Assembly (NCBI GenBank): GCA_938028745.1 | Contig: CALIZL010000021.1 | Coordinates: forward strand, 57,887-121,886 | From: an uncultured Prevotella sp. | Lineage (GTDB): Bacteria > Bacteroidota > Bacteroidia > Bacteroidales > Bacteroidaceae | Length of the DNA stretch: 64,000 bases | Reading direction: 5' to 3' | Shown here: piece by piece, positions 52,779 through 61,309 of the stretch | Position numbering within the stretch: position 1 is the stretch's first letter | Layout: each line of letters opens with the position of its first letter | Notes under the pieces: generated by a model | Database searches by the model: none | Told to the model about the DNA's origin: nothing | What the model saw: only the letters and a program-made list of their open reading frames with translations | Made by a program: the position numbers and the translations under genes

Positions 52779-53099
52779 TTAAGCGCGCGTTGGCGGCGAG
52801 TGGCTATTTACCGCTTCAACGTGGCGGTAAACAACTTGCTGGGTAAATATATAAGGCGTGAGTATGGTGGCATACACTGCTGGTTGGTAAGTTTGCAGTG
52901 TAGGCGTACTAGCCTCGTGCATGATAAAGTCGCAGATGAAACAGGATGATTTGAAAGTCTTCGTGCTGCCATCGCATACGAGTTGCACCTTGGCAGAATG
53001 GTCGTCGTGCGCATGAAAATCTTTTATAACAAGCACCGACATGAATGTTACGATGAACATCCATGCTAGAAAACGTCTGATGTGTTTGTTATTGTTCAT
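52779..53099 (-). CDS. small histidine/cysteine protein upstream of TonB receptor
   Basis: 106 residues. One N-terminal membrane segment or signal (FLAWMFIVTFMSVLVI), then DFHAHDDHSAK and a SSCFICDFIMHEAS pair of cysteines, ending NSHSPPTRA. Small proteins with a His-rich stretch, a CxxC and a proline-containing end are often seen ahead of Bacteroidetes metal TonB receptors; that is from memory and unnamed. It lies 201 bp upstream of the receptor on the same strand and is the likely first gene of the operon. Confidence 0.65.
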   Translation of the reverse strand: MNNNKHIRRFLAWMFIVTFMSVLVIKDFHAHDDHSAKVQLVCDGSTKTFKSSCFICDFIMHEASTPTLQTYQPAVYATILTPYIFTQQVVYRHVEAVNSHSPPTRA

Positions 53100-53514
53100 G
53101 TGTTAAACCATTGATTGTGCCTATTGGCGACTAAAGCTGCGTGCGTTTGTTTTCTGCGCGCAATTATTCACCTTGCAAAAATACGACAAAAGAATGAACC
53201 TTGTTTCTAAACGTCCCATTTGTTAGCTTTATTTAACGCTTGCTTGTGTTTGTTGTGATGCTGATGCTTGTATAACCTATTGTCTTGTGGCAATCGTCCA
53301 TCATGGTATGAATTGGGAAAACTCAACCTATGAAGTCTTGCAAATCCTAAGCATATTACTAGGGGTCAACACCTGCTTAACTGCCTTGTTCGATAAAACT
53401 AAATTCAATGATGGAAAATAGCTAGATAGTCCGCTCGTTATGGGACTATTGATTAATATAAATTTGTTCCAATCTTAACGGGCCATAAACAAGTCGTCCA
53501 TTTTAAAGTTATAG
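53100..53514. other. gene-free stretch upstream of the metal-uptake operon
   Basis: 415 bp with no convincing gene and no repeat copy that I can see. The promoter of the operon must lie near 53100-53200 on the leftward strand. The AAAAATACGAC at 53178 reads leftward as GTCGTATTTTTGC, giving a TATTTTTGC -7 box. Confidence 0.4.
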
Positions 53515-53595
53515 AGATGAAAGTTGAGAGGGTGACAAGTTTGGTAGAGTTCTCAAACCTACCAACTCACAAACTTATCAACTTTAAAAACGAAA
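53515..53595. repeat. short-word array before R22 copy E
   Basis: AAAGTTGAGAGGGTGACAAG, TAGAGTTCTCAAACC, CCAACTCACAAACTTATC and AACTTTAAAAAC words, the same style as before copies B and D. Confidence 0.55.
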
Positions 53596-53608
53596 AAACA
53601 TTGCTTTT

Positions 53609-54250
53609 GTTTTACAAATCCGTTCCAGAATTCATTCCGTTCTAGCGAAAATATTGGTTAAAAAGTCGGTAAAAATCCTCTATTCCTAACCCTGCTCATG
53701 TTTTACTTTGTCTACTTTTAAGAACACAACCTGCATTTTGCACCATATGACCTTTCTAATTTGGTTGTCATTGCTAGATTTTTCAAGTCCAATTACCCAC
53801 TTTTAGCAACGAAAACTCCACTTTTTAATGTGTATTTTGCCCCTGTTGATACATGTTTTTAATGGTATGAAGGGTCTTTTTCTATACCATTGCGGTGAAT
53901 TTTTATGCTTTTCGTCTTGCGTTTAGCATCAAAATGGCTTGCGTTTAGCATCAAAATGGCTTGCGTTTAGCACCAAAATGGACTGCATTTAGCACCAAAA
54001 TGCGCTGTGTTTAGCACCAAAATGCACTGTGTTTAGCACCAAAATGCACTGCATTTAGCAGCATATTGCACTGCATTTTGCTGCAAATAGCACATAATCC
54101 AGTGTAAATTGCAATTTTATGCAATGTGGATTCATTTTGCCAGCATTTACAACTAGCCCCATTTTGCACCTAAACAAACCTTCGCGAGAATCGATTATTT
54201 GCGGCAAGGTGGGCGTTTGGTGGACGGAAAGGGCACTTATAATGTTAAAA
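53609..54250 (+). repeat. R22 dispersed element, copy E
   Basis: TTTTACAAATCCGTTCC, CGTTCTAGCGAAAATATTGG, ACCTGCATTTTGCACCATA and CCAATTACCCACTTTTAGC lead into the longest regular array. TTT phases are 53922, 53944, 53966, 53988, 54010, 54032, 54054 and 54076, all 22 bp apart. The right end is CTAAACAAACCTTCGCGAG, ATTTGCGGCAAGGTGGG, CACTTATAATGTTAAAA. Extended similarity runs to about 54305 (CGCGTACACGCGCATGG). Confidence 0.9.
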
Positions 54251-54439
54251 TTTCTACCAAAAACTAGACAAAAACAATTTTACCGCGTACACGCGCATGG
54301 CCAACTGTGCAGAAAAGACCTAGGTTTACGACCGACCGCGCGATGCGAGTTATATCTAAGTAACTAGTAACAGTGGTGAAATTTGCAGTCTCAGTTCCTC
54401 GTTGTTGGGGTGGAGTGGGGGCCGCTGCTTGTTAGTAGC

Positions 54440-54486
54440 AAAAAAGCGGGGGGATGTCTTGCCCAGGCAATAACATCCCCCCCGCT
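54440..54486 (-). terminator. terminator of the DsbA-like gene
   Basis: AGCGGGGGGATGT (54445-54457) pairs with ACATCCCCCCCGCT (54473-54486), with an inner TTGCC/GGCAA. Read leftward a TTTTTTG tail follows. Confidence 0.9.
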
Positions 54487-54531
54487 GTTCTTAACATGTG
54501 CAAACAAGGGCGCAGTACTCGTCGTTTCAGG

Positions 54532-55428
54532 CTATTTACAGATGCCTGTTGTCAGGTCGCACGCCATGCCTTTGGCAGGCTTTCTTACGAAATAGCTGTT
54601 GTCGGCAGGTTGTTTTATCAGCTCACCAGTGGCCAGAAGTGGAGCGATGGCATCTTCCATAGCTTGCAAATCGGCAAAGTCGAAAGCCTCTTTCACCTCT
54701 TCGGCAGCTAGTCGGGGATGTGTTTCCATCAGCTCGAACAAGGCGTCAGGCGAGAAACTAACAGCTTGTGGCAATAGCTTTCCGCCGCTAACAGCCTTTA
54801 TCATGGCAGCCATCGTGTTGTAATCACGGAAACTTTTGAGAGCCATCTTTTTGCCTTCGTACTCGAAAACAAAGGTGGGGAACACCTCTACTTTAAGACT
54901 TTTAGCCTCTTCTACGTCTTGCCAAAAAGCCTTTTCGGCCGAACCATCGCTCAATGGGTCGAGAAAAGCGGCGATGTCGATGCCACTTTCGTCGGCAATG
55001 GCTATCAGCTCGCTTTCGCTTATTGCCTGTCGTGCCTCTGCCATAGCTGCCGCACGCAAGTTATATAGAAAGAGGTCGGCCTTTTCCGTGTCTGCCATTT
55101 GCGCAGCTTTAAAGGCAATGCAAAGGGGGAACGACGAGTTTTCTGTTTCCGAAAAGAGGTTGAACCCTTCCACTTTGATGGGCATGTGGTGCTTTTCGGC
55201 CGTTTCCAAGCAGTGAGTTATGAAGTCCTTGTTCTCCTTATTATAATAGGATTGGGCATCCATGTCGGCAGGTTTGTTCTTATTCATGTCCTCAACAAGG
55301 CCGCCCATCACGTTTCGCCAAGTGATAAGATTGGGGAAATGGGTCTCTAACTTTCTGAAAAAGGGTTCTTCGCCCCAGCACCAAGGGCAAACGGGGTCGG
55401 TAACGTTGGTTATAATTACTTTGTTCAT
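54532..55428 (-). CDS. DsbA-family thioredoxin-fold protein (FrnE-like)
   Basis: 298 residues, no signal peptide, so cytoplasmic. The redox motif CPWC is at residues 14-17 (TDPVCPWCWGEEPFF), followed by the helical insertion typical of DsbA and the cis-proline segment EVFPTFVFEYEGKK. An additional C-terminal domain (about 220-298) looks like a small winged helix (LEEL-type DLQAMEDAIAPLLATGELIKQ) and ends ACDLTTGICK with two more cysteines. Related proteins are called DSBA oxidoreductase or FrnE. Divergent from the NlpE-like gene; role likely in thiol or oxidative stress. Confidence 0.85.
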   Translation of the reverse strand: MNKVIITNVTDPVCPWCWGEEPFFRKLETHFPNLITWRNVMGGLVEDMNKNKPADMDAQSYYNKENKDFITHCLETAEKHHMPIKVEGFNLFSETENSSFPLCIAFKAAQMADTEKADLFLYNLRAAAMAEARQAISESELIAIADESGIDIAAFLDPLSDGSAEKAFWQDVEEAKSLKVEVFPTFVFEYEGKKMALKSFRDYNTMAAMIKAVSGGKLLPQAVSFSPDALFELMETHPRLAAEEVKEAFDFADLQAMEDAIAPLLATGELIKQPADNSYFVRKPAKGMACDLTTGICK

Positions 55429-55528
55429 TGTGTTGTCTTTAATAAATGTAGTTTATGTTGTTGAGCACAAAGTTACTCATAAAACAACTTTTCTCCATCA
55501 TTTTAAATTCTTTTATGAATACAAATCA

Positions 55529-55559
55529 TTGTTTTATGCGTTTTTTGTTCTAAGTTTGC
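55529..55559 (+). promoter_or_regulatory. promoter of the NlpE-like gene
   Basis: TTG (55529-55531), 19 bases, then TAAGTTTGC (55551-55559). It lies 32 bp upstream of the start codon. Confidence 0.75.
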
Positions 55560-55591
55560 ACCCGATTTTAATTCAAACATAAAAGAGAAAC

Positions 55592-56050
55592 ATGAAAAAG
55601 TTATTTATGATGGTAGCTGCTTGCGCAGTTATCGCTTCTTGTAACCAAACGGGCAAGAACGCAAAGGTAGAAAATCCTAAGGACTCAGTAATGGCTGTTG
55701 ACACAACTGCAGCAGCAGGTATGACTTATAGCGGAACTATCCCCGCTGCCGACGGTCCTGGTATCAAGTATACTGTAACATTGTCTGGCGACTCTGCAAA
55801 GACCTTCAAGATGGAAGAGGTTTACTTGCAAGCTAAGGACGGCAAAGACGACGTGAAGACCTACACTGGCGCCGTTGAAACCATTAAGAAAGACGTTAAG
55901 GGCAAGGCTGTAACCGCTTACAAGCTACCTATGGACAAGGACAACGCTCTTTATCTGCTCGTTAAAGACGATGCTACTTTGAGTGTTGTTAACGACCAAT
56001 TGGAAGAAGCTGCCAGTGGCAACGACTACACCTTGAAGTTGGTTAAGTAA
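55592..56050 (+). CDS. NlpE-like lipoprotein
   Basis: 152 residues. Lipobox VIASC with C17, then a flexible linker and a domain that matches the NlpE N-terminal type (GMTYSGTIPAADGPGIKYTVTLSGD, FKMEEVYL, LYLLVKDDATLSVVND). NlpE in E. coli is an outer-membrane lipoprotein that signals surface and copper stress; a CxxC motif used there is not present here. Codon use is optimised, suggesting good expression. Transcribed alone. Confidence 0.82.
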   Translation: MKKLFMMVAACAVIASCNQTGKNAKVENPKDSVMAVDTTAAAGMTYSGTIPAADGPGIKYTVTLSGDSAKTFKMEEVYLQAKDGKDDVKTYTGAVETIKKDVKGKAVTAYKLPMDKDNALYLLVKDDATLSVVNDQLEEAASGNDYTLKLVK

Positions 56051-56079
56051 TTTCAACATCAAGAAGTAAACCATTTTAT

Positions 56080-56108
56080 CATCCCGTACGGCTTATCCGT
56101 GCGGGATG
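56080..56108 (+). terminator. terminator of the NlpE-like gene
   Basis: CATCCCGTACGG (56080-56091) pairs with CCGTGCGGGATG (56097-56108), a 12-bp stem with one G-T pair. A weak AATTTGTTT tail follows. Confidence 0.75.
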
Positions 56109-56238
56109 AATTTGTTTAGCTATGCAGCATATGTCGATTTTTTAGGGTTTACCAACATCTTTTCCGCAATAAATTATGTAATTTTGCATGGTGGGCAAGC
56201 CCCACAAGAAAGATTGTTTTAGGTAAAATAATAAAGAC

Positions 56239-57582
56239 ATGAGTCTAAACATAGCAAAAGACGGCCGCAAGCGGATTGTGATAGTTGGCGGTGGATTCGG
56301 TGGTTTGCAGGTTGCAAACAGGCTTAAAGGCACCGATTATCAGGTGATACTTATCGACAAGAACAATTATCACCAGTTTCCACCGCTTATTTATCAGGTG
56401 GCCTCGGCAGGAATGGAGGCCAGTTCCATATCGTTTCCTTTCCGCAGAAACTTTCAAAAACGCAAGAACTTTTATTTCCGAATGGCCGAATTGCGTGCCA
56501 TCTTCCCCGAAAAGAAACTAATTCAGACCTCAATAGGGAAGGTGGAGTACGATTATTTGGTGCTGGCGGCTGGTACTACCACCAATTTCTTTGGCAATAA
56601 GAATGTTGAAGAGCATGCCATGCCCATGAAAACGGTGGCCGAGGCAATGGGTTTGCAAAACGCTATACTGGCGAACATCGAACGCGCCATAACCTGTGCC
56701 ACGAAACAAGAACAGCAAGAGCTGCTTAATGTGGTGGTGGTTGGCGGTGGAGCAACGGGCGTTGAGATTGCAGGTGTGCTCTCTGAAATGAAACATACAA
56801 TTCTTCCACACGACTATCACGACCTAGACCCCAGCTTGATGAACATCTATCTCATCGAGGCTGGCAATAGATTGTTGTCGGCCATGTCGCCCGAATCGTC
56901 GTCGGCAGTGGAGAAGTATCTGCGCGAAATGGGCGTAAACATCTTGCTTAACAAGATGGTGACCGACTATAAGGACCATAAAGTGATGTTGGCCGATGGT
57001 TCTTCGATATCTACTCGTACGTTTATTTGGGTAAGCGGCGTGGCAGGACAGGCCGTTGGCAACCTCGATGCCACTCATTTAGGCCGTGGAAGGCGCATCA
57101 AAGTAGATGCCTTTAATCGGGTAGAGGGGCTAGAAAATGTGTTCTGCATTGGCGACCAGTGTATCGTTGAAGGCGATAAAGACTATCCCAACGGGCATCC
57201 GCAGTTGGCACAGGTGGCCATTCAGCAGGGGGAAAACCTGGCTAAAAACCTTAAACGCATGGCAAAAGCCAAGCCGTTAAGCCCTTTCCGCTATAAAAAC
57301 CTTGGCGCAATGGCCACCGTTGGTCGCAACAAAGCCGTGGCCGAGTTTGCCAAAATAAAGATGAAAGGCTTTTGGGCATGGTTCATGTGGCTCGTTGTGC
57401 ACCTGCGTTCGATACTTGGCGTGCGCAACAAGATGGTGGTTCTGCTCAATTGGATGTGGAACTACTTTAACTACAACCAGTCGTTGCGCATGATTTTCTA
57501 TCCCAAGAAGGCCAAAGAAATACGCGATAGGGAAGAGCGCGAGGCCAAAACGCACAGGGGAGAAGACCTGATGGAGGGATAA
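56239..57582 (+). CDS. ndh: type II NADH:quinone oxidoreductase
   Basis: Single-subunit, non-pumping NADH dehydrogenase on the inner membrane. The 447 residues have the FAD-binding IVGGGFGGLQVANRL (15-29), the NADH-binding VVVGGGATGVEIAGVLSEM and FCIGDQCIVEGDKDYP. The C-terminal region (about 370-410) contains the amphipathic/hydrophobic FWAWFMWLVVHLRSILG membrane anchor. A TAATTTTGC -7 box lies at 56179-56187. Confidence 0.93.
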   Translation: MSLNIAKDGRKRIVIVGGGFGGLQVANRLKGTDYQVILIDKNNYHQFPPLIYQVASAGMEASSISFPFRRNFQKRKNFYFRMAELRAIFPEKKLIQTSIGKVEYDYLVLAAGTTTNFFGNKNVEEHAMPMKTVAEAMGLQNAILANIERAITCATKQEQQELLNVVVVGGGATGVEIAGVLSEMKHTILPHDYHDLDPSLMNIYLIEAGNRLLSAMSPESSSAVEKYLREMGVNILLNKMVTDYKDHKVMLADGSSISTRTFIWVSGVAGQAVGNLDATHLGRGRRIKVDAFNRVEGLENVFCIGDQCIVEGDKDYPNGHPQLAQVAIQQGENLAKNLKRMAKAKPLSPFRYKNLGAMATVGRNKAVAEFAKIKMKGFWAWFMWLVVHLRSILGVRNKMVVLLNWMWNYFNYNQSLRMIFYPKKAKEIRDREEREAKTHRGEDLMEG

Positions 57583-57755
57583 ACGTAAGGGAGGTGATAC
57601 GAAGAATAAACGTAAAGGAGCTGAGAGAAAAGCGCGCGCCAAATGGTGTGTTATAGAACGCCGAATGCCTCAAAGTCTAAAACTTAGGCGGACAGACGTT
57701 CACCCTTTCACTTTTTTTTCGTACTTTTGCAATCATAAAGCACATAGAAGAAAGT

Positions 57756-59486
57756 ATGAACGTATTAGAACTAAGTGAGCAGGAGATAGTAAGAAGACAG
57801 AGCCTGCAAGAGTTGCGCGACTTGGGAATAGACCCTTATCCCGCAGCAGAGTATCCCACTGATGCTTTTTCAACCGACATAAGAGATAACTTTAAGGACG
57901 ACGAGCAACGCGAAGTGTGCATTGCTGGTAGGATGATGACGCGCCGCGTGATGGGAAAGGCCAGCTTTATGGAGCTGCAAGATTCGAAAGGGCGCATACA
58001 AGTGTATGTTACGCGCGACGACATCTGCCCTGATGAGAATAAGGAATTGTACAATACGGTGTTCAAACGCTTGCTCGACATCGGCGACTTTGTAGGCGTA
58101 CGTGGGTTCGTATTTCGCACACAGACGGGCGAAATATCGGTTCACGCCAAAGAACTCACGCTGTTGAGCAAGAGCATCAAGCCACTTCCCATAGTGAAGT
58201 ATAAGGATGGAGTGGCCTACGACAAGTTCGACGACCCCGAATTGCGTTTCCGTCAACGTTATGTAGACCTCGTTGTGAACGAAGGCATCAAGGAAACCTT
58301 CTTAAAACGCGCAAAGGTAATTAGCACTATGCGCCAATTCTTCGACGAGGCAGGCTACACAGAGGTTGAAACACCTACGCTGCAAAGTATTGCGGGCGGT
58401 GCTACGGCGCGCCCATTCGTTACACATTTCAACGCGCTGAACCAAGAAATGTTCCTGCGTATCGCCACCGAGCTTTATCTAAAACGACTCATCGTTGGCG
58501 GATTTGAGGGTGTTTACGAAATAGGAAAGAACTTCCGTAACGAGGGTATGGACAGAACGCACAACCCAGAGTTCACGTTGATGGAGCTTTATGTGCAATA
58601 TAAGGACTACAATTGGATGATGTCGTTCACCGAACGTCTGCTCGAAACCATCTGCGTGGCCGTTAATGGCAAGCCCGAAAGCGTTGTTGATGGGCAGGTT
58701 ATCAGCTTTAAGGCTCCTTATCGCCGCTTACCCATACTCGATGCCATAAAAGAGAAGACGGGTTATGACCTTGATGGCAAGACGGAAGACGAGATTAGGC
58801 AGGTTTGCAAGGAACTGAAGCTAGACATAGACGACACGATGGGCAAAGGAAAGCTTATCGATGAGATTTTCGGAGAGTTCTGTGAGGGTCAGTTTATTCA
58901 GCCAACCTTCATCACCGACTATCCAGTTGAGATGAGTCCGCTAACAAAGATGCACCGTTCTAAGCCTGGATTGACCGAACGTTTCGAGCTTATGGTTAAC
59001 GGAAAAGAGCTGGCTAACGCCTATTCAGAGCTTAACGATCCCATCGACCAAGAGGAACGTTTCGTTGAACAGATGAAACTTGCTGATAAGGGCGACGACG
59101 AGGCAATGATAATTGACAAGGACTTCCTTCGTTCTTTGCAATACGGCATGCCCCCAACGTCGGGTATCGGCATCGGTATAGACCGCCTCGTGATGCTTAT
59201 GACGGGTCAAACTGCCATTCAAGAAGTGCTGCTCTTCCCGCAGATGCGTCCCGAAAAGAGTATTCCCAAGAGCACTACGGCCGAGTGGCAAGCACTAGGA
59301 GTGCCCGCCGAATGGGTGTCCGTGTTCAATAAAGCTGGCTATAACCTCATCTCTGACATAAAAGAGGTGAAGGCGCAAAAGCTGCAAATGGACGTTTGCA
59401 ACGTAAACAAGAAATATAAACTAGGGTATGAGAACCCGAAGGTGGACGCCTTCCAAGCTTGGATAGACAAGGCCAACGAAGGCTAA
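57756..59486 (+). CDS. lysS: lysyl-tRNA synthetase, class II
   Basis: 576 residues. OB-fold anticodon-binding domain (about 55-150, with GRIQVYVTRDD), then the class II core: EVETPTLQSIAGGATARPF, FRNEGMDRTHNPEFTLMELY (motif 2) and GIGIGIDRLVMLMTGQ (motif 3). It is about 70 residues longer than the E. coli enzyme; the extra part follows motif 3 (from about 505), a C-terminal helical extension seen in Bacteroidetes. A TACTTTTGC -7 box lies at 57722-57730. Confidence 0.97.
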   Translation: MNVLELSEQEIVRRQSLQELRDLGIDPYPAAEYPTDAFSTDIRDNFKDDEQREVCIAGRMMTRRVMGKASFMELQDSKGRIQVYVTRDDICPDENKELYNTVFKRLLDIGDFVGVRGFVFRTQTGEISVHAKELTLLSKSIKPLPIVKYKDGVAYDKFDDPELRFRQRYVDLVVNEGIKETFLKRAKVISTMRQFFDEAGYTEVETPTLQSIAGGATARPFVTHFNALNQEMFLRIATELYLKRLIVGGFEGVYEIGKNFRNEGMDRTHNPEFTLMELYVQYKDYNWMMSFTERLLETICVAVNGKPESVVDGQVISFKAPYRRLPILDAIKEKTGYDLDGKTEDEIRQVCKELKLDIDDTMGKGKLIDEIFGEFCEGQFIQPTFITDYPVEMSPLTKMHRSKPGLTERFELMVNGKELANAYSELNDPIDQEERFVEQMKLADKGDDEAMIIDKDFLRSLQYGMPPTSGIGIGIDRLVMLMTGQTAIQEVLLFPQMRPEKSIPKSTTAEWQALGVPAEWVSVFNKAGYNLISDIKEVKAQKLQMDVCNVNKKYKLGYENPKVDAFQAWIDKANEG

Positions 59487-59541
59487 ATAACGGCTAGGGG
59501 TGAAAGGGAACGCGTAAGGCACAGGCCTTTGTTTTCCTTTC

Positions 59542-59581
59542 CGCCCTTTTGCCTTGTTATTTTTTGAGGTTCAAAAGGGCG
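59542..59581. terminator. inverted repeat between lysS and gpsA
   Basis: CGCCCTTTTG (59542-59551) pairs perfectly with CAAAAGGGCG (59572-59581) across a 20-base spacer containing TTATTTTTTGA. It may end lysS transcription, though the loop is large. Words like TCACCTTTAACCCTTTCAC just after it recall the GTGAAAAG repeats. Confidence 0.5.
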
Positions 59582-59631
59582 ATACTTGCCCACTCCTCGC
59601 TCCTTCTCACCTTTAACCCTTTCACTTAACC

Positions 59632-60627
59632 ATGTTTAATTGCGGTAAAATAGCAATAGTGGGAGGTGGTAGCTGGGCTACTGCCATTGCCAAAATTGTG
59701 GTGCGACACACGCATCACATCGGCTGGTATATGCGCCGCGACGACCGTATAGACGACTTTAAGCGCTTGGGACACAACCCAGCCTACTTGATGAGCGTTC
59801 ATTTTAACGTAGACGAGATTTACTTTTCGAGCGACATCAACAAGATTGTGGAGAACTACGACACACTTGTGTTTGTTACGCCCTCACCTTATTTGAAGAG
59901 TCATCTCAAAAAGTTGAAGACGCGTTTGCACGATAAGTTCGTGGTTACGGCCATTAAGGGACTTGTGTCTGACGACAATTTGCTTTGCTCCGAGTTCTTC
60001 CATCAGGTGTACGATGTGCCTTACGCCAATATTGCTTGCATCGGCGGTCCTTCGCATGCCGAAGAAGTAGCCCTCGAAAGGTTGTCTTATCTCACCGTAG
60101 GCTGTGCCGACAGAGAGAAAGCGCAAGCCTTCACCGAGATTTTAAGCAGCGATTTCATCAAGACAAAGACCAGTCAGGATGTCGTGGGCATTGAATATTC
60201 GTCGGTGTTGAAGAATGTTTACGCCATTGCCGCCGGCATTTGTAGCGGTTTGAAGTATGGCGACAACTTCCAAGCTGTGCTCATGTCCAACGCTGTTCAA
60301 GAGATGTCGCGTTTCCTTTCGGCGGTACATCCGCTCGAACGCAGTGTTTACGACAGTGTTTATCTCGGCGATTTGCTGGTTACGGGCTACTCTAATTTTT
60401 CGCGAAACCGTACCTTTGGTACGATGATTGGCAAAGGATATAGCGTTAAAAGCGCGCAAATAGAAATGGAAATGATTGCCGAAGGCTATTTCGGCACGAA
60501 GTGTATGAAGGAAACTAACCGTCATCTGCACGTGAACATGCCCATTCTCGATGCCGTATATAATATATTGTACGAGAAGATTTCGCCACAAGTGGAGATA
60601 AAGTTGCTTACCGATAGCTTTAGATAA
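59632..60627 (+). CDS. gpsA: glycerol-3-phosphate dehydrogenase (NAD(P)+)
   Basis: Makes sn-glycerol-3-phosphate for phospholipids from dihydroxyacetone phosphate. The 331 residues have the nucleotide-binding IVGGGSWATAIAKI (9-22), VVTAIKGL, CIGGPSHAEEVA and the catalytic-lysine region IEYSSVLKNVYAIAAGICSGL, then GYSNFSRNRTFG. Complete. An opposite-strand frame that crosses its 3' end is a shadow. Confidence 0.96.
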   Translation: MFNCGKIAIVGGGSWATAIAKIVVRHTHHIGWYMRRDDRIDDFKRLGHNPAYLMSVHFNVDEIYFSSDINKIVENYDTLVFVTPSPYLKSHLKKLKTRLHDKFVVTAIKGLVSDDNLLCSEFFHQVYDVPYANIACIGGPSHAEEVALERLSYLTVGCADREKAQAFTEILSSDFIKTKTSQDVVGIEYSSVLKNVYAIAAGICSGLKYGDNFQAVLMSNAVQEMSRFLSAVHPLERSVYDSVYLGDLLVTGYSNFSRNRTFGTMIGKGYSVKSAQIEMEMIAEGYFGTKCMKETNRHLHVNMPILDAVYNILYEKISPQVEIKLLTDSFR

Positions 60628-60650
60628 ACCTTCAAAAAGATATTCATATT

Positions 60651-61175
60651 TTTGACAGAAGGACATAAGCACATGCTCTTGATTTAAGCTTTTCACAATA
60701 CGATCGACAATATGGAGGTAGAAAATGCGATAACTAAGATTATAAATTGTGCTTATACAGTGCACAAACAGCTGTCTATTGGTTTTGCAGAGAATGTATA
60801 CAAGAATGCAATGGTCATTGAGATGAGGGAACAAGGTCTTAGTGTAAAGACAGAAATGCCTTTTGAAGTAATGTATAAAGGTCGCGTAGTTGGAAGTTAT
60901 CGAGCTGACATTGTGGTGGAAGATAAAGTCATACTGGAACTCAAAGCAGTTCATTCACTTGCGGTTGCGTACGAAATACAGCTAGTAAACTACCTTACGG
61001 CTCTGCATATTGACTATGGTCTACTGATCAATTTTGGTAGTGAACTCATAACTATTAAACGTAAATTCAGAACTTATCGCAAAGCACATTAAACATTTTC
61101 GCAAGCCAATAACATTCAATCTCTCAAAGGAATTTCCTTTTCAATAAACTTATGTCCTTATGTTCTTCTGTCAAA
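60651..61175. mobile_element. inverted repeats bracketing the GxxExxY gene
   Basis: TTTGACAGAAGGACATAAG (60651-60669) recurs inverted as CTTATGTTCTTCTGTCAAA (61157-61175), 18 of 19 bases matching. The pair brackets only the GxxExxY gene. A partial third copy, ATGTCCTTCTGTC, lies at 61251-61263. The enclosed DNA is more AT-rich than its neighbours. No transposase is present. I see no clear target duplication, so a mobile unit is inference. Confidence 0.5.
60712..61092 (+). CDS. GxxExxY family protein (PD-(D/E)XK nuclease-like)
   Basis: 126 residues. The family name motif is present as GFAENVY, and the PD-(D/E)XK core as YRADIVVEDKVILELKAV (D, E and K in place), followed by EIQLVNYLTALHIDYGLLINFG. 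Function unknown; these proteins occur in scattered extra copies in many genomes and are thought to be nuclease-like. It is AT-rich compared with gpsA and pgi on either side, and lies between inverted repeats, so it may have moved in. Confidence 0.9.
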   Translation: MEVENAITKIINCAYTVHKQLSIGFAENVYKNAMVIEMREQGLSVKTEMPFEVMYKGRVVGSYRADIVVEDKVILELKAVHSLAVAYEIQLVNYLTALHIDYGLLINFGSELITIKRKFRTYRKAH

Positions 61176-61309
61176 GCAACATTAACTTCTGTCGAATAAA
61201 CAAAGTGGTATAAAGATTAACTTACATATAATAACCCCCGACCTAAAAACATGTCCTTCTGTCTTTCAGTCAAAAGAACATGCGCTTACGTCAAAAACAA
61301 ATATATAAG

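Noticed and set aside
53922..54085. R22 arrays as CRISPR arrays
   Set aside because: The units adjoin with no unique spacers, the period is only 22 bp, and no cas gene is in the window.
60142..60954. 270-codon leftward frame over gpsA and the GxxExxY gene
   Set aside because: It overlaps the 3' part of gpsA and the start of the GxxExxY gene, both well supported, and its translation looks random.
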